DNA from: CAYMWF01 sp964394085 [NCBI: uncultured Gemmatimonadota bacterium] | GTDB taxonomy: Bacteria; GCA-2686955; CAYMWF01 | Assembly: GCA_964394085.1 (NCBI GenBank) | Contig: CAYMWF010000049.1 | Coordinates: 1 to 36,691 of the forward strand | DNA length: 36,691 nucleotides | Direction: 5' to 3' | Shown: positions 25,422 through 33,921 of the stretch, one piece after another | Position numbering within the stretch: the first letter of the stretch is position 1 | Layout of the letters: every line of letters starts with the position of its first letter | Notes under the pieces: model-generated | Databases searched by the model: none | What the model saw: the letters and a program-made list of their open reading frames with translations, nothing else | What the model was told of the DNA's origin: nothing | Made by a program: the position numbers and the translations under genes

Positions 25422-25454
25422 TGTAAAATTGTAAATCGGATTTACAATTTTACA
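25422..25454. repeat. Perfect 33-bp palindrome, A/T-rich
   Basis: TGTAAAATTGTAAATC (25422-25437) and its exact reverse complement (25439-25454) flank a single G. It is much more A/T-rich than its surroundings. No U-tract follows on either strand. It could be an operator, a cruciform or a mobile-element end. It lies about 90 bases past the SGNH gene stop. Confidence 0.9.
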
Positions 25455-25463
25455 GAATCATGC

Positions 25464-25561
25464 TGCTTATCCATAATTATCAAACGGGTGTTTCCAGGTT
25501 TTCAGGCCTGCACCTGATCCGTACTGCTTCTGATATACCGGGTTATTCCGCCGGCCGTGCA
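25464..25561. repeat. Intergenic repeat element, copy C
   Basis: This copy contains ATCCA, CGGGTGTTTCCAGG, GTTTTCAGGCCTG, CTGATCCG and GCTTCTGATATACCGGGTT, then TTCCG and GTGCA, collinear with copy A. Its right end overlaps the last codons and stop (25543) of the SGNH gene, so that C-terminus may be contributed by the element. Confidence 0.6.
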
Positions 25562-28032
25562 TAGGTCGAGCATTCTTCGCGCGAAGACAGATTTACCGGA
25601 ACGATTTTTTCTTCAAGGAGGAATTCGGCAATCAATTCGGCGAGGATCCGGTAACCGATATCATACAGGTGCATGGCGTCCAGAAAATACTCTTTCATCA
25701 GGAGGTCATCCGGATTTTCGGAATAGGAAGCACCCGGCGGGATATCCGGTCCGGCGACCATGCGGTTGCGGAAAGCTTCGACCGGATCGAGGCAATAAAC
25801 GTCCTTTCTTCCATGCCGCCGCTCGACTTCGGAGAACAGCCGGTGATATTCATGAAGCGGGGCGGTCCTCATGATTGCGCTTGTTTCGATTTCAGGCATG
25901 AAGACGACCTTCGCCCCGGCTTCGGTGCAGAGTTCGGCTACGCGGTTGGGTTCTTCCTCAACCACCCGGGCATACTCGGATTCCCGGCCTGGTCCGGCAA
26001 TGAGGAGAGATAATTGCCTTGATAAATAATCTGTCTGTTCAAGCAGCAGGTTGAACGATCTGAACGAAACGAGCCGGTCAAACATCCAAAGAAGCGGGGG
26101 GTTCCGGGTTCTGAATCGCGCTCTCAGTCTGAGGTCCCTGAAATTCTCGGCATCGGGTGCTATCGACTTTAATCGTTCCCAGTGAGCCCTGAGCCCTGGT
26201 TCATCGCCGTTGTGGCCGAAATAAACGATGACGAGGTCCGGTTCCAGGAGAAGAAGCACCTCTTCCAGGTAGACCGAAAGCACGCAGAAAGTCGCTCCAG
26301 GCAAACCTGCGGTTATAACCTCCAGGTCCAGGTTCGTCCGCTCGTCGAGGATCGATGCAAGCCCGGCAGGATAAGTGTATTCGGGCTTTGACGCACCTAC
26401 CCCGGCTGTGGACGAGCTTCCCAGGCAGATGATTCTGTATACCCCTTCCCGTTTCTTTTTCGTATGGATTCGGGCGGGAGCGGGCTTCGGGTCCGTTAAT
26501 GGATCCGGCGCTGTATCCGGTTCCTGTTCGACAACCGGCAGCATTCCCCCGCTGTATCCCAGGATCCACTCGACATTCTTCAGCCTTTCCGCCGAGTCGA
26601 ACTGGCCCAGGATATTGGTGTATCTTTCGTAATCCCAGGGATCTTTCGCGCCGAAGGAGAAGAGTTTGTTCGTGAAGTCGCTTGTCGCCAGGAATGTTTC
26701 GAAGAAAAGGAAAAACAATGACGATGCCAGTATGACCCTGGCCAGCTCGTAACCACGGGCACCGGGTTTCCGTTCGTGAATGATTCCGGTGATCAGAAGA
26801 AACGCCCATGGAAGAAAAAGAAGGAGAAGAAAAACGGGATATTCGAGAATACCGGAGTAATGGAAGCGAATAAACAGGTAAAGAGGTGCTTGTGCGAGGG
26901 ATGTCAGAAACCGCCGGCTGTTCAGGGACGTGCCTGACGGCACAGTCGAGCCCAGCAGGAATAAAGGCAGGATTGCGGTAAAGACGGCTCCGACCGGTCG
27001 ATATGAGTGCTCATTCACAAGGATGACCACGGCTGGATAAGACAAGGCGAGATAAAACAGGATCGCGACGGTAAAGGGCAATTTGCCGGGTATAGTGTTT
27101 CTGCCGGGCAGGGCGGCGCATTTCACGGGGGACAGAAGAACTCCAATCGATTCGACGACAATCAGCCAGACTGCGAAACATAAAAAGGCTGAGACCGGCA
27201 GTCCCAGGGCCTTGCACGCCGCAAAGAGAGACAAAAGCCGCAACGGCTGGAGGAGGTATCCGGTTTCTTTTTCGGAGAACATGCGACCGGTGAACCGCCT
27301 GAGAAATAACATGACGGCCTGATCTATCAGCATCAGCACCAGCGCCAGGAACAGGAATCCGGCCAGGAATGATCCGGACGATCCAAACCCGAGGCCGAGC
27401 AGCTCCGGCACGTGCAGCAGGATTCCCGGCTCCGGCAGATCCCGCAGAGAATCTCTGCCGTTAATCTGCAGTTTTTCCACAAGGAGGACATCGCCCGAGC
27501 TGTTCAACAGGCTGAAGCGGAGACCGGTCAATGACTCAGTCAGCCGGACGGTCCTTTGATAAGACCCCCTGGAAACCGTTAGTGAATCCCGGACGATTCC
27601 GGCGTGAAAATCGAGGTATTCCCCCATGACGGGAACCTCGAGGAGTTGCCCTTCCCCGTTCTTGACAATCCCCTCGTCCCGCCTTCCACCGGGGAAGGAC
27701 CCGATTCGCAGCAGAATCCCGTCTCTGCCGCTGCCCGAGAATTCGCAACATAACGATCCCTCGTCCGGAAGTGAAATCCGTATTGCGATATCGATTCCTT
27801 CTTCCTGATCCGGACGGGGGTCGATCGGGAGCCCGTCCCACAAATCCGACTCTCCGAGCCATCGGGAGTAGATATCTGTTTCGGGCGGAAGCCCGGATAT
27901 GAATTTCCGCAGACTGGAATTGTTCTCTATCGAGAAGAAGAAATCCGGGAAAACCAGGAGCAATACGGAGAATACGAGACACGGAACCAGATATCTTGAG
28001 AGCAACCGCAAAATTTCTTTCATACGAAACAT
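25543..28032 (-). CDS. Polytopic membrane protein with C-terminal SGNH/GDSL hydrolase domain
   Basis: The 829-residue product (ATG at 28032; 28023 is nearly as good, and an upstream TTG start at 28143 is unlikely) has three parts. There is one N-terminal helix (YLVPCLVFSVLLLVFP), then a beta-rich domain of about 170 residues. Several more membrane helices follow (roughly residues 230-490), then an SGNH hydrolase domain. That domain shows block I IICLGSSSTAGVGAS, block II AGLPGATF, block III VYFGHNGDE and block V DAMHLYDIGY (Asp and His of the triad). SGNH enzymes remove or transfer acyl groups. Joined to a membrane body, they often modify cell-surface glycans, consistent with the neighbouring GT-C protein. 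The last few residues lie in a repeated DNA element. Confidence 0.85.
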   Translation of the reverse strand: MFRMKEILRLLSRYLVPCLVFSVLLLVFPDFFFSIENNSSLRKFISGLPPETDIYSRWLGESDLWDGLPIDPRPDQEEGIDIAIRISLPDEGSLCCEFSGSGRDGILLRIGSFPGGRRDEGIVKNGEGQLLEVPVMGEYLDFHAGIVRDSLTVSRGSYQRTVRLTESLTGLRFSLLNSSGDVLLVEKLQINGRDSLRDLPEPGILLHVPELLGLGFGSSGSFLAGFLFLALVLMLIDQAVMLFLRRFTGRMFSEKETGYLLQPLRLLSLFAACKALGLPVSAFLCFAVWLIVVESIGVLLSPVKCAALPGRNTIPGKLPFTVAILFYLALSYPAVVILVNEHSYRPVGAVFTAILPLFLLGSTVPSGTSLNSRRFLTSLAQAPLYLFIRFHYSGILEYPVFLLLLFLPWAFLLITGIIHERKPGARGYELARVILASSLFFLFFETFLATSDFTNKLFSFGAKDPWDYERYTNILGQFDSAERLKNVEWILGYSGGMLPVVEQEPDTAPDPLTDPKPAPARIHTKKKREGVYRIICLGSSSTAGVGASKPEYTYPAGLASILDERTNLDLEVITAGLPGATFCVLSVYLEEVLLLLEPDLVIVYFGHNGDEPGLRAHWERLKSIAPDAENFRDLRLRARFRTRNPPLLWMFDRLVSFRSFNLLLEQTDYLSRQLSLLIAGPGRESEYARVVEEEPNRVAELCTEAGAKVVFMPEIETSAIMRTAPLHEYHRLFSEVERRHGRKDVYCLDPVEAFRNRMVAGPDIPPGASYSENPDDLLMKEYFLDAMHLYDIGYRILAELIAEFLLEEKIVPVNLSSREECSTYARPAE

Positions 28033-28339
28033 ATTTCCGCTGAATCCGGCTGTGACGGCCTGGCGCAGCTTCCATCCTCGGGAAGCGAGGTGCAACCCGT
28101 ATCCTATACCATCGCTCAAGTTGTTCAAAGTTCGAATTATCAACTGTGCGCCCGGGATTCCGTGCTACGGTGCGGCATTGTGTATTTCGCCGCTTCAGAA
28201 ACACGAAATGCCGACTGACCGCTTGCGCTGAGGGTCAGCATGTTCTATACTTTATTGTTCATGAACCGGGCGGCACTCCGGGTGAGGTGCCGGCAGTGAA
28301 AACGCTCGCGGAAATTTCGGATAAAAGAGAGTTGGCGTT
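28033..28339. other. Divergent promoter region
   Basis: This 307-base gap separates the minus-strand SGNH gene from the plus-strand epimerase gene. It holds the promoter at 28223-28251 and a 6-bp dyad beside it. An in-frame upstream extension of the SGNH frame to 28143 is judged non-coding. No clear minus-strand promoter was found. Confidence 0.45.
28215..28251 (+). promoter_or_regulatory. Promoter with overlapping dyad, epimerase-ParA-acyltransferase operon
   Basis: TTGCGC (28223-28228), a 17-base spacer and TATACT (28246-28251) form a good promoter about 90 bases before the epimerase ATG. CTGACC (28215-28220) and GGTCAG (28233-28238) are inverted repeats straddling the -35 box. This is a plausible operator position. 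Confidence 0.5.
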
Positions 28340-29497
28340 ATGTTGAGGATTGCCGTAACGGGTATATCCGGCGATATAGGATCCAGGCTGCTTCCCGCTC
28401 TCGAGAAGCGGGATGACGTGGAGCAGATCGTGGGGATCGACCTTCGCCCTCCCAGGCGGAGATTGTCTGACAGGACGGTCTTTTATCGCATGAGCGTGGG
28501 CAATCCTCTTCTCGGGGATCTGTTCAAAGCCCACAATATAAACGCTCTCATCCATCTCGCTTTCTCTATAAGGATAGGGCACTCCCGCGAATTTCTTCAC
28601 GAGATCAACGTAATCGACCCGATAAACCTCTTCCGTGCCTGCATCACGGCCGGTGTTTTCAAAATAGTCATGCTCAGCTCCGCTGAGGTTTACGGATACC
28701 GGCCGAACAACCCGTTTTATATCGATGAATCAGCTCCGCTCCGTCCGACCCCCCACGATCCATATATCCAGGACAAGGCCGAACTCGACGAATACTGCCG
28801 CGAAGTCCTGACACGGTATCCCGACATGGCCATAACCATACTGCGCCCAAGCTTCTGCACCGGGCCCGGTATGCAGAGCAGGCTCACCCACCTCCTCTAT
28901 GGAAGCAGCCTGCGGATGCTTCCCGCCGGGTATAATCCGCTGTATCAGTTCATCCATGTAGACGATCTCGTCAGGGCCATTACTTACAGCCTGATCATCG
29001 ACGCAAGGGGCGTGTTCAACATAGCCGGCAACGGGATTGTTTCCCTGGCCGAGGTTATAAAGATGGCCAGGGGGTTCTCTTTCAGGCTGCCGGGGCCGGT
29101 GCTCCACCACTTGACCAATGCGAAATGGTATCTCCGCATGACCCCGATTCCCGCGGCAATGATGCGCCTTTTAAAGTATTCGCTTGTTGTTTCTACTGAA
29201 AAAGCGGCCGAAGACCTGGTTTTTTATCCCCGATTCACGTCAAAAGAAGCTTTCGAGACGTATGCCGCCGAGAAAAAGCTCAGCGTTTACAGAAAGAAAC
29301 CCGAACGTGAACGCTATCTCTCCGCCCGTTCAATCATCCGGGATTACTCACGGACCATCGAAGAGGATGAGATTCAGAAAGCCAGGCACGTTATACATGA
29401 AGCCGGAATCACCGGGGATGAAATGGCGGGAGAGGGTTCACCTCCGGAGCGCGAGGCGGCCATTCTGGAAGCCGCACTCGACGGAGAGGACAAGTGA
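28340..29497 (+). CDS. NAD-dependent epimerase/dehydratase (extended SDR)
   Basis: The 385-residue protein begins with the SDR cofactor loop VTGISGDIGSRLLPALE. It has an acidic residue after strand two (IVGIDLRPP), suggesting NAD(H), and a Tyr-x-x-x-Lys catalytic pair in YIQDKAEL. A substrate lobe follows (FIHVDDLVRAI). The last ~65 residues are a charged, helical tail not typical of sugar epimerases. Such proteins act on nucleotide sugars, sterols or other lipids; the tail and lipid-type neighbours hint at the latter without proof. The stop overlaps the ParA start by four bases, so the two are translationally coupled. Confidence 0.88.
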   Translation: MLRIAVTGISGDIGSRLLPALEKRDDVEQIVGIDLRPPRRRLSDRTVFYRMSVGNPLLGDLFKAHNINALIHLAFSIRIGHSREFLHEINVIDPINLFRACITAGVFKIVMLSSAEVYGYRPNNPFYIDESAPLRPTPHDPYIQDKAELDEYCREVLTRYPDMAITILRPSFCTGPGMQSRLTHLLYGSSLRMLPAGYNPLYQFIHVDDLVRAITYSLIIDARGVFNIAGNGIVSLAEVIKMARGFSFRLPGPVLHHLTNAKWYLRMTPIPAAMMRLLKYSLVVSTEKAAEDLVFYPRFTSKEAFETYAAEKKLSVYRKKPERERYLSARSIIRDYSRTIEEDEIQKARHVIHEAGITGDEMAGEGSPPEREAAILEAALDGEDK

Positions 29498-30258
29498 GAC
29501 GGATAGTATTCCTCAACGAGAAGGGCGGAACGGGGAAGACCACGATCTCGACCCATTTCGCCGTCTTCGCGGCACAGGAGGAAAATACCCGCGTACTGCT
29601 GCTGGACATGGATCCGCAGGGCCAGGTCTCAAAAGCGTTCGGGCTCGATGCGCGCGGTTCGAAAAAAGATATGTTCGATCTGCTGGTGGACGACCGCCTT
29701 CCGCTCGAGGCCGCGGTGCGGAACAGCCGCTTCGGCGGGCTGGACATCGTTACCGCCAACAAGCGGCTTACCGATTTCTCCGTCAATGTCGCCGAGGATA
29801 ACGACCGGTTTCTGAAACTCCTGAAAAAAATCGGAAAAACCAGAGACTACGACTATGTAATCATCGACCCGCCGCCTTCCCTGGGTCTGATTACTCTCAA
29901 TATCCTCATGGCCGTCAACGAAATCTTCATACCCGTATCCCTGACCTATCTGGCTCTCGACGGATGCGCTGAAATAGTTGATACGGTAAGGCTTGTGAGA
30001 GACAACTTCGGCAAGGATGATCTTGAAATCGCCGGTGTAATCCCGACTTTTTACAGGAGGACGCGACTCGCGAATGAGATTATCAGGAGATTGAAGGACG
30101 AGTTCGGTGACCGGTTTTTCGGGTCGATGCTCAGATTCAATGTTAAGATTGACGAAGCCCAGAGTTATGGTAAAACCATATTCGAATACGCTCCGCGTTC
30201 GAAAGGCGCGGTGATGATGACCGAAATCTGTGAGGAGGTGGCGCGGTTTGGCAAGTGA
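29494..30258 (+). CDS. Orphan ParA/MinD-type ATPase
   Basis: The 254-residue protein has the deviant Walker A motif KGGTGKTT with signature Lys10. Walker A' is LLLDMDPQG (Asp38, Asp40), Walker B is YVIIDPPPSLG, and a typical ParA C-terminus follows. No ParB gene or parS-like cluster is in the window. ParA-type ATPases use ATP-driven dimerisation and nucleoid binding to place chromosomes, plasmids or cargo such as carboxysomes. Here the gene is coupled to an acyltransferase on both sequence and start signals. It starts at GTG overlapping the epimerase stop (GTGA) behind GGAGAGG. The partner may be the N-terminus of the next protein. Confidence 0.93.
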   Translation: MRRIVFLNEKGGTGKTTISTHFAVFAAQEENTRVLLLDMDPQGQVSKAFGLDARGSKKDMFDLLVDDRLPLEAAVRNSRFGGLDIVTANKRLTDFSVNVAEDNDRFLKLLKKIGKTRDYDYVIIDPPPSLGLITLNILMAVNEIFIPVSLTYLALDGCAEIVDTVRLVRDNFGKDDLEIAGVIPTFYRRTRLANEIIRRLKDEFGDRFFGSMLRFNVKIDEAQSYGKTIFEYAPRSKGAVMMTEICEEVARFGK

Positions 30259-31849
30259 AGTGCTGGGGAACAACCCTTTCGAAAAGAAAAAAAGAGACAG
30301 TATCTGGAGTAAACCAGATGAAGAAATCGGATCCGGTCCTGCGGTCTGCTCGGCGAGAACCATTTCGGGACGAAGGTGCCGGAATCGGGCTGTAGCCGGT
30401 GGAACCTATTGCGCCGTCCACCGAAAACTGAAAACCGGGTCCGGTCGCGATGTTCCGGCCATAGACGAGATTGAGGATCGATCGCAGAAAGAGACAGAGC
30501 AGGCAGAGGGAACTTCAGGGCCTGAGAAGCCACCCGTGGTGGAAAAGAATCTCAACTCCCATATCCTTTATGAAAAAGAAGCCCGGGTCGAGAAAGAGGG
30601 CGGATCTGAGGACGGTATCACCGCGGAGGCTGACTCGGTCGGGATACATCCTGACGGTTCCGTCCGCTCCGATGAAAAAACTTCATCTCCGGGTGCTTTC
30701 CGTGAAAGAACGGGCGTGGATGCAGGGACGGGCGGTAAACCTGTCGATTTCGGCGGCAGGCGAATCAAAGACGAGGTGAACCGTATTTTCCTGAACGCCC
30801 TTGAAGAGGCTCACAAGACCATTCCGGGAGTGACCAACCGGGAGTTTTTCGATTTCGTCGGCCAGATGGTGCAGGATCAGACAGGCAGGCATCTATCGCG
30901 ATCCGGAATCAAGGGCACGATCGAACAGAATCTCGCAGCCGTGATATCGGCTCTTCCGCTGGCCCAGCTTGCGGAGTGGGTGACCACGACGGGCTCGGGC
31001 CTGTTCGACGAGGCGGTTAAATCGATAAAAGCAACGCTCACCATGGCGATAGCGTTGTGGAACCCGGCGAGGGAAGAGAATATCGACGAGTTCGGTTTCG
31101 ACCGGGAATTCGCCGACAGCATAGTGCCCCTTTTCGATTTTCTGTATACCCGTTACTGGAGAGTCGATGCTTCAGGCCTGGAGAATGTGCCGGATAACGG
31201 GCGCGCCCTCCTCGTTGCGAATCATTCGGGAGTTCTGCCATGGGACGCAACAATGCTCACAATGGCGATTCGAAAACACCATCCGGGGCAAAGGAACCTG
31301 AGGTGTCTCATGCTCGACCTGTTCGCCACCATGCCTTTCCTGAGCATGTTCTTCGTTAGAACAGGCCAGCTCAGGGCATGTCCCGAAAATGGAATTCAGC
31401 TTCTCGATCGCGATCACCTCGTGGCCGTTTTCCCCGAAGGTCTGAAGGGAATCGGAAAGCTTTACAGCAAGAGATACCAGCTCCAGCGATTCGGACGGGG
31501 CGGCTTCATAAAGCTTGCGATCAATACCGATTCGCCCATCGTTCCGGTTTCGATAGTCGGCGGAGAAGAAATCTACCCGCTTCTCTACCGGGCCGACTGG
31601 CTTGCCAATCTTTTCGATTTCCCTTATTTCCCGATTACCCTCACTTTCCCCTGGTTCGGACTCCTGGGTCTGGTTCCGCTGCCGTCCCGATGGTATATCG
31701 AGTTCGGCCGGCCGGTAGACTATTCCGGATACGGTGCCGAAGCAGTGAGTGATGACGTGCTTATCAACTCACTCTCCAACGAAGTTAAAAATACGATCCA
31801 GGAAATGATTTACGACAGGTTGAAGAAGCGTACCTCTATCTTCTTCTGA
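30248..31849 (+). CDS. PlsC-type acyltransferase with an N-terminal basic peptide and zinc-knuckle-like motif
   Basis: TTG at 30248 is the chosen start: AGGAGG lies nine bases upstream and it overlaps the ParA stop. This gives 533 residues. Residues 1-20 are LGNNPFEKKKRDS-like and basic. C-x9-C-x10-C-x2-H at Cys34, Cys44, Cys55 and His58 looks like a small zinc knuckle of the C..C....C..H type seen in some hypothetical domains. Residues ~65-165 are low-complexity and probably disordered. A helical region follows (~180-285), then the acyltransferase domain with NHSGVLPWD (Asn325, His326, Asp333) and FPEG (395-398). It should esterify a lysophospholipid or related acceptor at the membrane. The HX6D spacing occurs in some actinobacterial-type glycerol acyltransferases. 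The N-terminus may bind ParA or a granule; this is inference. Confidence 0.85.
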   Translation: MASEVLGNNPFEKKKRDSIWSKPDEEIGSGPAVCSARTISGRRCRNRAVAGGTYCAVHRKLKTGSGRDVPAIDEIEDRSQKETEQAEGTSGPEKPPVVEKNLNSHILYEKEARVEKEGGSEDGITAEADSVGIHPDGSVRSDEKTSSPGAFRERTGVDAGTGGKPVDFGGRRIKDEVNRIFLNALEEAHKTIPGVTNREFFDFVGQMVQDQTGRHLSRSGIKGTIEQNLAAVISALPLAQLAEWVTTTGSGLFDEAVKSIKATLTMAIALWNPAREENIDEFGFDREFADSIVPLFDFLYTRYWRVDASGLENVPDNGRALLVANHSGVLPWDATMLTMAIRKHHPGQRNLRCLMLDLFATMPFLSMFFVRTGQLRACPENGIQLLDRDHLVAVFPEGLKGIGKLYSKRYQLQRFGRGGFIKLAINTDSPIVPVSIVGGEEIYPLLYRADWLANLFDFPYFPITLTFPWFGLLGLVPLPSRWYIEFGRPVDYSGYGAEAVSDDVLINSLSNEVKNTIQEMIYDRLKKRTSIFF

Positions 31850-31936
31850 TGTTATTCTGATTAACGATGACGCATGCGGTTCTCAGGTGAGGACGGCAGA
31901 AAAAGGGGATTGTGCCGGCGGTGCCGGAGGGAGTGC

Positions 31937-32359
31937 TCAGTCTTTCTCGCTGAGCCATTTCACTGTTTCGAGCAGCTGCGGAATATTGATGGAGTTGAGT
32001 TTGTTCGATATAGCCTTCGGTATCAGGAAACCGCCTTCCACGTCGACCGAGTAATGCGCCATGGTCGAACCGTCTTCCTGTTCTTCAAGAATCCAGCTTC
32101 CGTTTATGTCTTTGAAATCGCCGCCTACATAAGTCCAGACGATGGAACCGGGAGGATCGTGAACCAGTTTCAAGGTGTAATTGAATTTTTTTACTATATG
32201 GATTTGAAATTCGACTACGGCGATGTTGTTTTCATCTTCGAGGACTTCGGCCGACTTGATGCCCGGCATGGTTTCAGGATAATTTTCATAGTCACTGAGA
32301 ATATTAAAAATCTTCTGGGGCGGGGCATCGATCTTTATCGATTTGGTTACAGCGGCCAT
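31937..32359 (-). CDS. SRPBCC (COQ10/polyketide-cyclase-like) lipid-binding protein
   Basis: The 140-residue protein has the START-like pattern: an N-terminal strand and helix (VTKSIKIDAPPQKIFNILSDYENYPETMPG) with the common D.E.YP motif, a curved antiparallel sheet (VVEFQIHIVKKFNYTLKL, GSIVWTYVGG, MAHYSVDVEGGF), and a long C-terminal helix. These folds hold lipids or quinones in a cavity. It is downstream of the patatin gene on the same strand and convergent with the acyltransferase. This clustering suggests lipid handling. GGAGGAGAATA precedes the ATG. Confidence 0.88.
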   Translation of the reverse strand: MAAVTKSIKIDAPPQKIFNILSDYENYPETMPGIKSAEVLEDENNIAVVEFQIHIVKKFNYTLKLVHDPPGSIVWTYVGGDFKDINGSWILEEQEDGSTMAHYSVDVEGGFLIPKAISNKLNSINIPQLLETVKWLSEKD

Positions 32360-32481
32360 TATTCTCCTCCGTATTGATCAATGATTTCGAACCGCGTCAA
32401 TTCAGAAATGACGCAGTATCGAAAAGTCAAATACCGTGTTCATCCATCACTATGGTACAATAGCAGAAAGGCACGCCGTGA

Positions 32482-33753
32482 TCAATAGGATACCGCTGAG
32501 GGGTGGTCTCGGATTTGCTCATTCCAGAATCCTATCTTGTTGATGAGGGTTCTGAAACGTCCCCTTTCCTGGAGAGGAATAACCGGGCTCTTCATTGTAT
32601 CCATGGTGCGTCTGTAGCCGACGTCCCAGGTTTTCAGGAGCCCCCTGTAATTGAAATACCCGCGGAAGAAAAGATCGGGTTCATTTTCATCAGGCTGAAC
32701 AAGCACCAGGTCCGCGTTCGGGTAGTAGAGGCTGTAATACTCGAGCCCGCGCTCGATTTTTTTACCTATGATAATTAAAAGAGTCTGCTGAAGAATGTAT
32801 CCGAGGCCCATGTAGTTCAGGCTGCCGAACCGAGGATTGAGTTTGTAGGGTACATAAATATTGGATCCTATCGCCAGGTCGATCTGTTCGTCCAGGGCTA
32901 TATCCATCGAAAGAGTGCTGGCCACCTCGCCGTCTATCACATAATCTTTTATCGAATCGATATAGAAAGGTTTGAAGAATCCGGGGAAAGCCATCGAAGC
33001 CGCCGCTGCCTCCGGAATACTGTTGGGGCAGCCGTTCCTGCCGAACACTATGCGGCTTCCGGGCTGATCCAGGAGACAGCCGGTTATGAAAAGATTGTGG
33101 TAATCATACCCGCCCGGCATGCATTCCTCAACCTTGCGGTTCAGTTCCTCGAAAGATTTGATTTTCAGGTTGTCGTCAAGGTACTTCTTCAATCTGTCCC
33201 CGCTGAAAATACCGGTGATCGGCATAGTCTTGAAAAGGAGGTTGGTCGGATTGAAGAACGGCAGCCACGACAGTATGGATGCGTACAGATCCCAGGAAAA
33301 TTTACCGGTCCGGATGAACTGCACGATCGAATCGAACGGTTTCTTGAAAACCGGTAATATGGTTTCATTATATACTTCGCGGACAGGCGGCCTGGTGATC
33401 AGCTTGAGGAGATGCGCCCTGATTTCGGGTAGATTCGGATGGAAGATGTCTGCGAAGCCGAGGGTTTTTATTTCATGACCCGGTTCGATGAATGAGTGCT
33501 TCAGTTCACCTATATTGACGCCTGTAGCGTAAAACGATGCCGGCATCGAGCCGGCGCTGGACGCCACGATGCACTTCACGTGGGGTGTGAGTTCGAGATC
33601 GTCGAGAGCTTCAAGAACTCCGCCCACGAATGAGCCGTTCAGAAGCCCGCCTCCTACCGCTATGCCGATGGTGAAGGTACGTCCCGACTCTTCTCTTTCT
33701 CGGATGCGGCGTTGTATCGCCTCTAATACTGTCTCACGTCCGGTTTCGTTCAT
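32482..33753 (-). CDS. Patatin-like phospholipase
   Basis: The 423-residue protein has the patatin oxyanion motif GGGLLNGSFVGGVLEAL and the nucleophile elbow ASSAGS, which is A-x-S-x-G rather than G-x-S-x-G with the Ser retained. The catalytic Asp is in YVIDGEVAS. A long C-terminal extension (IIGKKIERGLEYYS onward) ends NEQIRDHPSAVSY. Patatins hydrolyse acyl esters of phospholipids or neutral lipids; several bacterial ones act on PHA-granule or membrane lipids. No signal peptide is seen. The ribosome site is weak. It is between the phasin/PhaR operon, which has its own terminator, and the SRPBCC gene. Confidence 0.88.
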   Translation of the reverse strand: MNETGRETVLEAIQRRIREREESGRTFTIGIAVGGGLLNGSFVGGVLEALDDLELTPHVKCIVASSAGSMPASFYATGVNIGELKHSFIEPGHEIKTLGFADIFHPNLPEIRAHLLKLITRPPVREVYNETILPVFKKPFDSIVQFIRTGKFSWDLYASILSWLPFFNPTNLLFKTMPITGIFSGDRLKKYLDDNLKIKSFEELNRKVEECMPGGYDYHNLFITGCLLDQPGSRIVFGRNGCPNSIPEAAAASMAFPGFFKPFYIDSIKDYVIDGEVASTLSMDIALDEQIDLAIGSNIYVPYKLNPRFGSLNYMGLGYILQQTLLIIIGKKIERGLEYYSLYYPNADLVLVQPDENEPDLFFRGYFNYRGLLKTWDVGYRRTMDTMKSPVIPLQERGRFRTLINKIGFWNEQIRDHPSAVSY

Positions 33754-33810
33754 GGATATACTTCTGATCGGAGTCTGTTCGCTGTAAAAATGCCGACCTG
33801 TTGTCGGGAG

Positions 33811-33850
33811 ACCCTTAAAATAAAATGCGCCGATCCATAAAGATCGGCGC
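33811..33850 (-). terminator. Rho-independent terminator of the phaR-phasin operon
   Basis: On the minus strand a perfect 9-bp stem (33850-33842 with 33835-33827; GCGCCGATC and GATCGGCGC) closes a 6-base loop. ATTTTATTTTAAG follows immediately, a good U-tract. It lies about 70 bases after the phasin stop. A second, weaker 5-bp hairpin with TTTTT lies at about 33785-33808. Confidence 0.85.
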
Positions 33851-33921
33851 GGAGGTTATTTATTTCACCGGGAATTTGCATTTCTCGAAAGCGCTTCCCT
33901 GTAGAAGTCGCTTGAATGATT

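Larger units (their letters stand above)
25029..25542. other. Intergenic region with palindromes and a repeat element
   Basis: This 514-base gap lies between two minus-strand genes. It holds an 8-bp inverted repeat (25353-25370), a 33-bp palindrome (25422-25454) and copy C of the local intergenic element (25464-25561). The left part (25029-25330), upstream of the giant gene, shows TTGACG-like boxes but no convincing complete promoter. A hydrophobic frame at 25138-25326 has no supporting signal. Confidence 0.5.
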
